Made by a program: the position numbers and the translations under genes
The notes under the pieces: model-generated
What the model was told of the DNA's origin: nothing
Database searches by the model: none
What the model saw: the letters and a program-made list of their open reading frames with translations, nothing else
NCBI GenBank assembly: GCA_040900105.1
Contig: JBBDZP010000032.1
Location: 1 to 25,671, forward strand
DNA length: 25,671 nucleotides
Direction of reading: 5' to 3'
From: JACPDD01 sp040900105
Lineage (GTDB): Bacteria > Patescibacteriota > Microgenomatia > Levybacterales > UBA12049
Part shown: positions 1-5,710 of the stretch, in pieces
How positions within the stretch are numbered: position 1 is the stretch's first letter
Layout: the number at the start of each line of letters is the position of its first letter

Positions 1-66
1 CTACAGGAAAAAGATTCTGTATAAACTCCGTATCTTTGAATTTCAAACAGAAAGAATAGCTTTTGG

Positions 67-72
67 TATAAT
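67..72 (+). promoter_or_regulatory. -10 box of the SxxK hydrolase gene
   Basis: TATAAT preceded by TGG (extended -10 form). It ends 11 nt before the ATG at 84, so the mRNA leader would be only about 4-5 nt, too short for a Shine-Dalgarno site. Confidence 0.6.
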
Positions 73-83
73 CTCCCCAGGAA

Positions 84-953
84 ATGTCTAATGTAAAGAA
101 GGTACTTATTCTCCTGCTGTCTTTGGTCCTACTAGATTTTGCGATTGTTAAATACGTGGAATCCCCAGGCCCATCCATATTAAAAAAAATATTTAATCCT
201 ACTTCCAAATTGGAAAAAGTGGTTAAGGAGGCTCTTTTGGGAAGTAAAGGAGCATACGCAGTTGCAATTAAAAATTTAAAAACAGGAGAGGCATATTATC
301 TGGACGAGAAGAGACAATTTGAAGCGGCAAGTCTTTATAAACTTTGGATTTTGGCGGAAAGCCAGAATCAAATACAAAAAGGGAGAATTAAAAGAGAGGA
401 TGCTTTAAAATCAGAGATAGCTGAGTTAAACGAAATTTTTAACATTTCATCAGATTCTGCCGAACTAACAGAAGGAATCATAGAAACTACTGTGAGTGAA
501 GCCATGAGGCAAATGATTGTAATCTCACACAATTATTCAGCTCTTGTTTTATCTAAAAAGATTGGAATATCTAATGCTCAAAAATTTATTGAAGATAACG
601 GTTTTGAGCAAACTTCCCTAGAGCAGCCGCCCAAAACTACGGCTTTAGATACTTTACTTTTTTTTGAAAAGTTATACAAAGGAGAGCTGGTAAGCAGTAG
701 TGCGTCTGGTGAGATGATGACTCTTTTTAAGAATCAGCAGCTAAATAACAAATTACCAAAGTATTTACCGGAAAACGTAGAAATTGCACATAAAACAGGA
801 GAGCTTGGTTATTTTACTCATGACGGGGGAATAGTTTTTGGGGGAAAATCAGATTACGTTATTGTAGTTTTGTCAAACACCTCTTATCCGCCAGGGGCGG
901 AAGATCAAATAGGAAAAATATCGAAGGCAGTATATGATTACTTCCAGAAATAA
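84..953 (+). CDS. Membrane-anchored class A beta-lactamase-like serine hydrolase
   Basis: Serine hydrolase of the penicillin-recognising (beta-lactamase class A-like) superfamily, 289 aa. One N-terminal hydrophobic segment (about residues 6-22) should anchor it to the membrane with the catalytic domain outside. The three hallmark motifs are present in order: SxxK as S83-L-Y-K86, SxN as S148-H-N150, and K237-T-G239. Spacing from SxN to the next helix is short: the omega loop that carries the deacylating Glu in true class A enzymes (ExxLN) is not visible. A murein-directed or other acyl-hydrolase role is therefore as likely as antibiotic hydrolysis. It is transcribed alone. Family call is firm; substrate is unknown. 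Confidence 0.85.
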   Translation: MSNVKKVLILLLSLVLLDFAIVKYVESPGPSILKKIFNPTSKLEKVVKEALLGSKGAYAVAIKNLKTGEAYYLDEKRQFEAASLYKLWILAESQNQIQKGRIKREDALKSEIAELNEIFNISSDSAELTEGIIETTVSEAMRQMIVISHNYSALVLSKKIGISNAQKFIEDNGFEQTSLEQPPKTTALDTLLFFEKLYKGELVSSSASGEMMTLFKNQQLNNKLPKYLPENVEIAHKTGELGYFTHDGGIVFGGKSDYVIVVLSNTSYPPGAEDQIGKISKAVYDYFQK

Positions 954-978
954 AAAAATTAAGACATTTCTCGAAGGC

Positions 979-1170
979 TTACTTTTTGCCCATTTTCATG
1001 AGCATTACGTATGCAAGGTAAACTGCTGCTCCTCCAAAAACAATAATGTCGACGTACATTTCAAAAGATCCGAAAGTAGCTTCTACTAAATCGGTCCCCG
1101 AAAATCCTTCATAGGCCAAAACGAGGCCACCGACAACAAGAATCCATTTTGCGAGCTTGACAAGGTTCAT
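979..1170 (-). CDS. DUF378-like small membrane protein
   Basis: 63 aa with two predicted transmembrane segments (about residues 8-22 and 40-58) joined by a short loop. The pattern WILVVGG...FSGTDLVEATFG resembles the DUF378 family of small two-helix membrane proteins of unknown function. It is the clearest gene here with a classical ribosome-binding site: AAAGGAGGTG lies 8 nt upstream of ATG. It is convergent with the serine hydrolase gene, with 25 nt between the two stops. Function unknown. Confidence 0.7.
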   Translation of the reverse strand: MNLVKLAKWILVVGGLVLAYEGFSGTDLVEATFGSFEMYVDIIVFGGAAVYLAYVMLMKMGKK

Positions 1171-1178
1171 TTATATAT

Positions 1179-1188
1179 CACCTCCTTT
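1179..1188 (-). promoter_or_regulatory. Strong Shine-Dalgarno site
   Basis: AAAGGAGGTG read on the minus strand, 8 nt before the ATG at 1170. Notable because almost every other start here lacks a Shine-Dalgarno site. Confidence 0.8.
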
Positions 1189-1202
1189 CGCTATCTAGAT
1201 TT

Positions 1203-1232
1203 AGAGTAAATCTTTTTTTATCTCCCTGTCAA
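1203..1232 (-). promoter_or_regulatory. Promoter of the DUF378-like gene
   Basis: On the minus strand, -35 TTGACA (1227-1232), an 18-nt spacer and a weak -10 TACTCT (1203-1208). This would give a leader of roughly 25-30 nt that includes the Shine-Dalgarno site. The -35 sits in one arm of an inverted repeat whose other arm (1249-1260) carries a -35 facing the opposite way. Confidence 0.45.
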
Positions 1233-1260
1233 GGAGTATGAATTTTTTCTTGACAAGGGA
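1226..1260. repeat. Inverted repeat carrying two divergent -35 boxes
   Basis: The arms around TCCCT-GTCAAG and CTTGACAAGGGA are complementary apart from one bulged base and flank an AT-rich loop. Each arm contains a perfect TTGACA pointing outward. The simplest reading is paired -35 elements of a divergent promoter; a repressor operator or an RNA hairpin is also possible. No T-tract follows, so a terminator is unlikely. Confidence 0.4.
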
Positions 1261-1279
1261 AATACCTAAGTGTTAAACT
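1250..1279 (+). promoter_or_regulatory. Candidate promoter of the 340-aa unknown gene
   Basis: TTGACA (1250-1255), 18-nt spacer and TAAACT (1274-1279). If used, transcription starts near 1286. That lies downstream of the GTG at 1270 and favours the ATG at 1309 as the true start. Confidence 0.35.
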
Positions 1280-1308
1280 CCCCAAATATTCCTTCTGCCC
1301 TCCTATAC

Positions 1309-2331
1309 ATGGGAAACGAACGTCCAAATCCAAACATTGATACTCTTCACCGGGAGTCTGTTTTTGTAATTAGTAATACTTCCGGTTTTAAAGAGTTTTC
1401 CTATGAAGATCGGTTAACAGAGTTAACAAAACGTGCTAAGCCTATTAAATTTAAAAGAAATCCTAATGCTAAGGAGCTGTTGCACCGGCTTATTGAGTTG
1501 GATGATGAGCAGGGTATTGACACAGGAGTACTAGCCGAGTCTCTTTTTCCCGGTGATGAAAAGACTGCTAAAAGGATTGGCAGTATATTGGGTAACTTAA
1601 GGGCAAAACTGGCTGCAGACAAAACAGGGCTGGAAATACCTGTTCTTTCTAGAGAAACTTATGACGGAAGACTTCATATTAAAGTACGTCTGGCTCTTGA
1701 AGGGGAGTATGTTTTTTATGAAGAAAAGCCTGTTGCCCGTTCTGCGACTGATCCTGAATTAATAAGAGCGCATAGAGAAGAAGTACATCAAGTATATAGC
1801 AATGGAAATACGTCGGAATCAGCAGGGCGTCCAAGGCAAGATGTTAAACAGTTTATTTTGGCTGCGCCGCCGGCAAGTGGAGAAAGCGATATTAAACATG
1901 CCAACGCAAGGAAACGGATGGGTGAATTAGTTGGTGAGCAAACGTGCGGAGCGCTAGAAGCAGAAATGGCTCTCTTAATGATTTTTACTTTCAGGACGGC
2001 AACAAGAAACGGTTCAATCAACCCGCTAAAAGGTTCAAATACAATCTTGGAAAGTATATCTTCTTTAAAAGAAGAGCAGCTTGCGCCTCTTTGGAATTTA
2101 ATGGAAAAGGAAGACGGAGGACGGGAGGAGCTTAATTTTCTGCTTGCAAGCATCTCAATTCACGGATTATTTACCCGCATAAAAAGCACAACAGGAGACA
2201 TGCTAAGGCAAACATTAGGAACATTGAGAAAAGAAGGCGTAGGCACAGATGATATTATTGCTTTCACGTTTGGGTTTTTGCAAGTTCCTTTACCAAGTAG
2301 ATTAGAAGACCGGCTAGTTCAAAATATCTGA
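1309..2331 (+). CDS. Conserved-looking protein of unknown function, possible winged helix
   Basis: I do not recognise this gene. The reading frame is open from a GTG at 1270 (353 aa), but the ATG at 1309 (340 aa) is preferred because the best promoter places the transcript start downstream of 1270. The protein is soluble with no signal peptide. Residues about 45-140 (KELLHRLIELDDEQG..., then IPVLSRETYDGRLHIKVRL) have the helix-rich then beta-hairpin look of a winged-helix DNA-binding domain. The C-terminal half is mainly helical and contains no catalytic motif I can name. It stands alone between a divergent small gene and a convergent methyltransferase-like gene. A regulatory role is only a guess. 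Confidence 0.65.
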   Translation: MGNERPNPNIDTLHRESVFVISNTSGFKEFSYEDRLTELTKRAKPIKFKRNPNAKELLHRLIELDDEQGIDTGVLAESLFPGDEKTAKRIGSILGNLRAKLAADKTGLEIPVLSRETYDGRLHIKVRLALEGEYVFYEEKPVARSATDPELIRAHREEVHQVYSNGNTSESAGRPRQDVKQFILAAPPASGESDIKHANARKRMGELVGEQTCGALEAEMALLMIFTFRTATRNGSINPLKGSNTILESISSLKEEQLAPLWNLMEKEDGGREELNFLLASISIHGLFTRIKSTTGDMLRQTLGTLRKEGVGTDDIIAFTFGFLQVPLPSRLEDRLVQNI

Positions 2332-2332
2332 T

Positions 2333-2437
2333 TTGGCAGTCATTCCTTTTGTGGGATGGATAGTTAGTTTTTCGGCATTAGTATTTGGACTGGGAGGATA
2401 TGTTATTTCCAAAAAAAGAAACATTTACCAGTCTTAG
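2333..2437 (+). CDS. Possible 34-aa single-pass membrane peptide, or remnant
   Basis: A TTG-initiated frame begins one base after the preceding stop codon (2329-2331) and runs 34 codons to TAG. It encodes a strongly hydrophobic helix (GWIVSFSALVFGLGGYVIS) followed by a basic tail (KKR). It could be a coupled small membrane protein or the C-terminal anchor of a deleted surface protein. No ribosome-binding site or promoter is visible. Confidence 0.25.
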   Translation: MAVIPFVGWIVSFSALVFGLGGYVISKKRNIYQS

Positions 2438-2490
2438 AGCCTCCAAGTCTATCTAAATTCTGCAATTTCTGACAATTTTCAAAAAATGGA

Positions 2491-3225
2491 CTACTCCGTT
2501 TGCATTTGAGCATTTGGTATTTTAAGAAGCCTAGGCAATTTTTCGTTTCCATTCTTTGTAATTTTGAATGCTCCTAAGGAATCTTCAGGGTAAATTTTAG
2601 CAAATGTGGACTCATTGACTATTTTTTTCCACAATTTAGCGGAATCACAAGTTAACTGTATGTCGGGGTCAATGACTAGCACGCCGTGATCTGGGTTTAA
2701 TAATTGGAATAATTGATTTAATATTAGGTATTCCATGGGGTGATTTTGGTCATAAGCTAGTCTAAATGATCTCCAGCCGCCTAAAGCTCTGCCAGTTATT
2801 AAATCAAAACCGGGGGCTCCGTTTGCTGCTAGAAATTCTCTTATTTTTCTAGACGTATTGCCCTGCATTATGTCGCCCGCGATTAGTTTTCTGTTGTTTT
2901 TTTTATCGCTTAGGACTCTATCCTGTGTGCGTGAATCGCTTAAGGAAACAGCAAGATATCCATCTGCTGTTATTTCTTCAAAGTATCCTCCTGTTCCCAT
3001 TGCATCCATGACAAAAACTGCATTTGTTTTACTTTGCCTGCCCGCTAAAAATTCGGGAATAGGGCAACCTAAAACTTCCGAAAACTCGGAATTGTATCCG
3101 GCTAAGCCAGAATTGTAAATTCCCCATGGAGTTATCCCCATGTTAGATTCCCAGGTTTCTCTGTTTGCGTGACGTTTGGATAACTCACGAGCATTACCAA
3201 ACCTTGACATAAGAGATTCTTTCAT
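2491..3225 (-). CDS. SAM-dependent methyltransferase-like protein
   Basis: 244 aa from ATG at 3225. The frame is open upstream to a TTG at 3300, but a -10 TAAAAT at 3233-3238 leaves 7 nt before the ATG at 3225, and the TTG would overlap the divergent gene's promoter. A class I methyltransferase fold is suggested by strand-loop V70-F-V-M-D-A-M-G-T-G79 (SAM-binding loop region), an acidic D118 in AGDIMQ, and FDLITGRALGGW (140-151) followed by LNPDHGVLVID, the usual order of strands 1, 3 and 4. The N-terminal region (residues 1-65) is not typical. Substrate unknown; the assignment rests on fold pattern only. Confidence 0.6.
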   Translation of the reverse strand: MKESLMSRFGNARELSKRHANRETWESNMGITPWGIYNSGLAGYNSEFSEVLGCPIPEFLAGRQSKTNAVFVMDAMGTGGYFEEITADGYLAVSLSDSRTQDRVLSDKKNNRKLIAGDIMQGNTSRKIREFLAANGAPGFDLITGRALGGWRSFRLAYDQNHPMEYLILNQLFQLLNPDHGVLVIDPDIQLTCDSAKLWKKIVNESTFAKIYPEDSLGAFKITKNGNEKLPRLLKIPNAQMQTE

Positions 3226-3232
3226 GCTGCTT

Positions 3233-3238
3233 ATTTTA
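3233..3238 (-). promoter_or_regulatory. -10 box, methyltransferase-like gene
   Basis: TAAAAT on the minus strand, ending 7 nt before ATG 3225. The RNA start would fall at or next to the start codon, which supports this start. Confidence 0.5.
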
Positions 3239-3284
3239 ACAAAAAAGAAGCGTGGATTCCATTTTTGAAAGTTTATTGCTTGAA

Positions 3285-3303
3285 CTGCCAATTTCCCCAA
3301 AAA
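3285..3303 (+). repeat. Copy A of the CTGGCAATTTCCCCAAAAA promoter-associated element
   Basis: Reads CTGCCAATTTCCCCAAAAA, one mismatch from copies B-D. It lies between divergent genes; its start is 33 nt upstream of the TATAAT at 3318. Confidence 0.7.
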
Positions 3304-3312
3304 TCTTTCCCG

Positions 3313-3323
3313 TTTGATATAAT
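3313..3323 (+). promoter_or_regulatory. Extended -10, histidine phosphatase gene
   Basis: TTTGATATAAT, a TGn-extended -10. TATAAT ends 6 nt before the GTG at 3330, so the transcript should begin at the start codon (leaderless). Confidence 0.75.
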
Positions 3324-3329
3324 TTTCTA

Positions 3330-3899
3330 GTGACGAGACTTATTTTTATAACTCATCCGGTTGTTGAAATTGATCCAAGCAAACCTGCTGACCAATGGCT
3401 GGTTTCTAAAGATGGATGGAAAGACGTAAAAAGACTTTTGAAAAAATCTTTTTGGAGTCAGGTTGACAAGATTTATTCAAGCCAGGAGAATAAAGCAAAG
3501 AGGGTAGCGGAAGAGATTGCGGAAAATTTCGGAAATCTGCATTTTAATACTCCAATTACACTTTTGGGCGAAATAGACAGAAGCTCCACGGGATTTCTTG
3601 AAAGGGAAACGTATGACAAAGCAATTGAAGAATTTTACCGCTATCCTGATAAAAGTTTTAAAGGTTGGGAAACGTCAAGAGCGGCAACAGAAAGAATCGT
3701 AGCGGTTGTATCGGAAATCATGAAAGAAAATAAAGACAAAACTATTGCAATAGTAGGACATGGAGCAACCGGAACTTTACTCGCATGTCATGTTAAAGGA
3801 ATTCCGCCAACCATAAAAGAAGACCCCAGAGTCAACGGGTGCATTATGGTTTACGACTGGGATAAAAAACAAATACTATCTCCTTGGGAAAAATATTAA
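3330..3899 (+). CDS. Histidine phosphatase superfamily protein
   Basis: 189 aa, GTG start fixed by the extended -10 six bases upstream. The order of elements is that of the phosphoglycerate mutase/SixA-like histidine phosphatases: an N-terminal strand with the nucleophilic His (F-I-T-H-P, residues about 6-10), a helix following DQWLVSKDGWKDV, IYSSQENKAKRVAEEI, and the second catalytic His in AIVGHGATGTLLA. The usual N-terminal RHG is THP here: His is kept but the phosphate-binding Arg is lost, so activity may be altered. It may act on small phosphorylated metabolites or a phosphohistidine protein; substrate unknown. It is cytosolic and transcribed alone. Confidence 0.8.
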   Translation: MTRLIFITHPVVEIDPSKPADQWLVSKDGWKDVKRLLKKSFWSQVDKIYSSQENKAKRVAEEIAENFGNLHFNTPITLLGEIDRSSTGFLERETYDKAIEEFYRYPDKSFKGWETSRAATERIVAVVSEIMKENKDKTIAIVGHGATGTLLACHVKGIPPTIKEDPRVNGCIMVYDWDKKQILSPWEKY

Positions 3900-3909
3900 A
3901 ACATTTTAT

Positions 3910-3920
3910 TTTGATATAAT
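3910..3920 (+). promoter_or_regulatory. Orphan extended -10 upstream of the assembly gap
   Basis: TTTTGATATAAT-type box directly before the N run, matching the promoter at 4056-4066. It lies 11 nt downstream of the histidine phosphatase stop. Its target start codon, if any, would lie in the gap. Confidence 0.5.
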
Positions 3921-3928
3921 TTCTCCGC

Positions 3929-4028
3929 NNNNNNNNNNNNNNNNNNNNNNNNNNNNNNNNNNNNNNNNNNNNNNNNNNNNNNNNNNNNNNNNNNNNNNNN
4001 NNNNNNNNNNNNNNNNNNNNNNNNNNNN
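3929..4028. other. 100-N scaffold gap
   Basis: Exactly 100 Ns, the conventional length for a gap of unknown size. The flanks are identical over 14 nt (TATAATTTCTCCGC at 3915-3928 and 4029-4042), so either the contigs overlap or the gap hides a tandem promoter repeat. Confidence 0.95.
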
Positions 4029-4055
4029 TATAATTTCTCCGCGGATGTTTCCCGT

Positions 4056-4066
4056 TTTGATATAAT
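4056..4066 (+). promoter_or_regulatory. Extended -10, nucleotidyltransferase gene
   Basis: TTTTGATATAAT-type box preceded by GTTTCCCG, as in the promoter at 3318. TATAAT ends 6 nt before ATG 4073: leaderless. Confidence 0.75.
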
Positions 4067-4072
4067 AGCTTC

Positions 4073-4771
4073 ATGGCGGAAGCAACAGTAGGCCTCAAGT
4101 TGGAACAAAAAAGGTTTGTAGTAAATCCGGAATCATTGGGAGGCATGGAAAAGATAAAGTCCACGTTCAATGAGTTAAAAGAAGAATTCCCATGGTTAAG
4201 TGGCTTGGGATTTTTTGGATCCAGAACGAAAGGCATGGAGTCTGAAGGGTCAGATTACGACATTTGTGTTTTCTACAATATGAACAGAATGCCTGAAGAG
4301 AAACAAGTTTTACTAGGCGGTACAGAGGACTGGGATAGAATTCGCGAGAGAATTGAAAAAGGGCTTGGGGTTAAGCTAGATTCTCGTTTTTCTCGTCTTG
4401 CAGGAGGGTTACATATAAACATTAGCAAAGGAGCAACGAATAACAGAGTAGAGAATTTTATAAAAGCCGCAGAACCTTTTGTTAATAGAAAGGTTGACAA
4501 AACAGAACTTATGCACGCCATTGGTATTCCTTCAACGCAAGATTTATATTCACAATTTTTTCTGGCAGTTGGAGACGAAGTTTATGAGAGCAGAAAATAC
4601 ATTCTAGATCAGCTAAGAGACCACGAAAACGGTGAGGAATATTTCAAAATGCTAATGGATGCTTTGGGATGGTTTGAGAGAGGGCTTGATCAGCCTTCAA
4701 AACCACACATTCCTTATAGAAGATATCCTCAAACAATAGAACAAGCAGAAAAGTATTTCCTAACAAAATAG
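4073..4771 (+). CDS. Nucleotidyltransferase domain protein
   Basis: 232 aa. The polymerase-beta-type nucleotidyltransferase signature is clear: F48-G-S-R51-x-x-G54 followed by S60-D-Y-D63, whose acidic residues bind the catalytic metals. A third acidic strand (LDSRFSR, about residues 97-103) fits the fold. The C-terminal half is helical. Comparable small proteins are aminoglycoside-type or MNT-like transferases that move a nucleotide onto a drug, protein or RNA end. No HEPN partner is adjacent, so an MNT/HEPN toxin pair is not supported. The start is fixed by the -10 six bases upstream. The last codons form one arm of a terminator-like hairpin. Confidence 0.8.
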   Translation: MAEATVGLKLEQKRFVVNPESLGGMEKIKSTFNELKEEFPWLSGLGFFGSRTKGMESEGSDYDICVFYNMNRMPEEKQVLLGGTEDWDRIRERIEKGLGVKLDSRFSRLAGGLHINISKGATNNRVENFIKAAEPFVNRKVDKTELMHAIGIPSTQDLYSQFFLAVGDEVYESRKYILDQLRDHENGEEYFKMLMDALGWFERGLDQPSKPHIPYRRYPQTIEQAEKYFLTK

Positions 4772-4801
4772 AAAAAAGTTAATTTTTCCTTGTTAGGTTT
4801 T
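4759..4801 (+). terminator. Hairpin with short T-tract after the nucleotidyltransferase gene
   Basis: CCTAACAA (4759-4766) pairs with TTGTTAGG (4790-4797), and GAAAAA (4771-4776) pairs with TTTTTC (4783-4788) inside it; TTTT follows. The first arm overlaps the last codons and stop. Mostly A-T pairs, so termination may be leaky. Confidence 0.5.
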
Positions 4802-4838
4802 GACCGCAGAAGGTCTCCGCTATATATTAATCTTCTGT

Positions 4839-4844
4839 TATAAT
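4839..4844 (+). promoter_or_regulatory. -10 box, DUF5674 gene
   Basis: TATAAT ending 6 nt before GTG 4851. It excludes the longer frame from a TTG at 4800 and predicts a leaderless mRNA. Confidence 0.7.
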
Positions 4845-4850
4845 TACTCT

Positions 4851-5192
4851 GTGATTATTACGAAAAAAGAACCTTACACAGAGGCGGAAATAGAAGAACT
4901 TAAGGAAAAATTTGGCAGTTATATAAAAACGGTTATAGACTTGAAAAAGAAAATTTGTTCGGCAGGCGCTGACCGCCATTTTGAGTCTGAAAAAATTCTT
5001 CTGGAGCAAGGCTCAATCCAGCAGGATTTGTGGGGCGGGGGAATAGATTTGGAAACCAAAACCATAGATTGTAATTCATTTATAAACGTAAGACCTGCGG
5101 ATAACAATAAAAGCAATGAGCTCCTGGACTCAAAAAAGCGCAGAGAATTTGAAAAAATTACAAAATACTTTTTCAAAAGCATTTATGAGTAA
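4851..5192 (+). CDS. DUF5674 family protein
   Basis: 113 aa from GTG 4851, chosen because TATAAT lies exactly 6 nt upstream; the extension to 4800 would run back through the promoter. The sequence fits my recollection of the DUF5674 family: IITKKEPYTEAEIEELKEKFG, then a helix-strand VIDLKKKICSAGADRHFESEK, an LLEQGSIQQDLWGGGI segment, and NSFINVRPADNN near the C-terminus. Function is unknown. It overlaps the next gene by 8 nt, so the two are probably translationally coupled. Confidence 0.7.
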   Translation: MIITKKEPYTEAEIEELKEKFGSYIKTVIDLKKKICSAGADRHFESEKILLEQGSIQQDLWGGGIDLETKTIDCNSFINVRPADNNKSNELLDSKKRREFEKITKYFFKSIYE

Positions 5193-5457
5193 AAATCAAA
5201 TAATTTTATCTTCTATGGCAATGGATTTAAAAAGGGCGGCCTTAGGATATCATCGTGGCTCCAACACGATAGCGGATAGGTTTTTGCTGGAAGCGATAAA
5301 ACGAAAAAATGAAGTAGATTCTAGCACGGTTAGGCCTTATTTGCGTAAGCTCCTTTTTGGAATTGATAAGTTGGTAAAAGAAAAAGATACGGATAGAATA
5401 GCCGAGGATTTGCTAATGTATAGTACTCTTTTCCAAAACGCCGCGCTACGTCCATAA
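5185..5457 (+). CDS. Small helical protein of unknown function, coupled to DUF5674
   Basis: 90 aa from ATG 5185. A longer frame from ATG 5116 exists but overlaps the DUF5674 gene by 77 nt and adds only a low-complexity lysine-rich stretch; the 5185 start gives an 8-nt overlap that suits coupling. The product is almost entirely helical (SSMAMDLKRAALGYHRGS...LLMYSTLFQNAALRP), with no membrane segment and no motif I can name. Conservation next to DUF5674 would be informative. Confidence 0.6.
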   Translation: MSKNQIILSSMAMDLKRAALGYHRGSNTIADRFLLEAIKRKNEVDSSTVRPYLRKLLFGIDKLVKEKDTDRIAEDLLMYSTLFQNAALRP

Positions 5458-5501
5458 CTTCAAAGTCATTTATGCCTCGTGGGGGTTTTGGACGCGGGGG
5501 T

Positions 5502-5530
5502 TTGATGTTTGGCCTCTTTCTTGATACAAT
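5502..5530 (+). promoter_or_regulatory. Promoter of the frameshifted small gene
   Basis: TTGATG (5502-5507), 17-nt spacer, TACAAT (5525-5530), then 8 nt to ATG 5539. A well-formed promoter facing an otherwise unannotated stretch. Confidence 0.5.
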
Positions 5531-5538
5531 TCCCACCT

Positions 5539-5668
5539 ATGTCGGCGGAGGTGGAGCATTTTAGAGTAAGGCGAGACTTAAAGGCAGCTTGCTGTTTATC
5601 TTTCTCCGGACGAAGACTACATTGGGGAAAGCATGCCGGAAAATTTAAGCCCTCTTGCAATTAGGTAA
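5539..5668 (+). pseudogene. Small gene broken by a one-base frameshift
   Basis: ATG 5539 opens MSAEVEHFRVRRDLK. Near 5583-5586 (the AAAGG run) the frame must shift by one base, after which QLAVYLSPDEDYIGESMPEN and LSPLAIR run to TAA at 5666-5668. Removing one G from that run gives a continuous 42-aa acidic protein. The well-formed promoter and the coding look on both sides of the break suggest a real small gene carrying a recent mutation or an assembly/sequencing error. No family recognised. Confidence 0.4.
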
Positions 5669-5710
5669 AATACACAAGCAGCTTAAAGTAAAGTAGGATT
5701 TGGGTGCGAT

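Noticed and set aside
1..83. Partial gene at the left edge
   Set aside because: No frame of convincing length or composition reaches the edge; the stretch is AT-rich promoter-like DNA.
1215..1262. Rho-independent terminator at the inverted repeat
   Set aside because: No T-tract follows on either strand, and the arms are better explained as divergent -35 boxes.
3226..3300. N-terminal extension of the methyltransferase-like gene to TTG 3300
   Set aside because: It would overlap the repeat element and promoter region of the divergent gene; a -10 box points to ATG 3225.
3844..4236. Minus-strand reading frame across the N run
   Set aside because: It is open only because Ns are read through; it is antisense to two well-supported genes.
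4073..4771. MNT/HEPN toxin-antitoxin pair
   Set aside because: The nucleotidyltransferase is larger than typical MNT antitoxins and no HEPN-domain gene is adjacent.
5472..5564. 30-codon Gly-rich frame starting MPRGGFGRGG
   Set aside because: It overlaps the promoter and head of the frameshifted gene at 5539, has no promoter or ribosome site of its own, and its composition follows directly from G-runs in the DNA.
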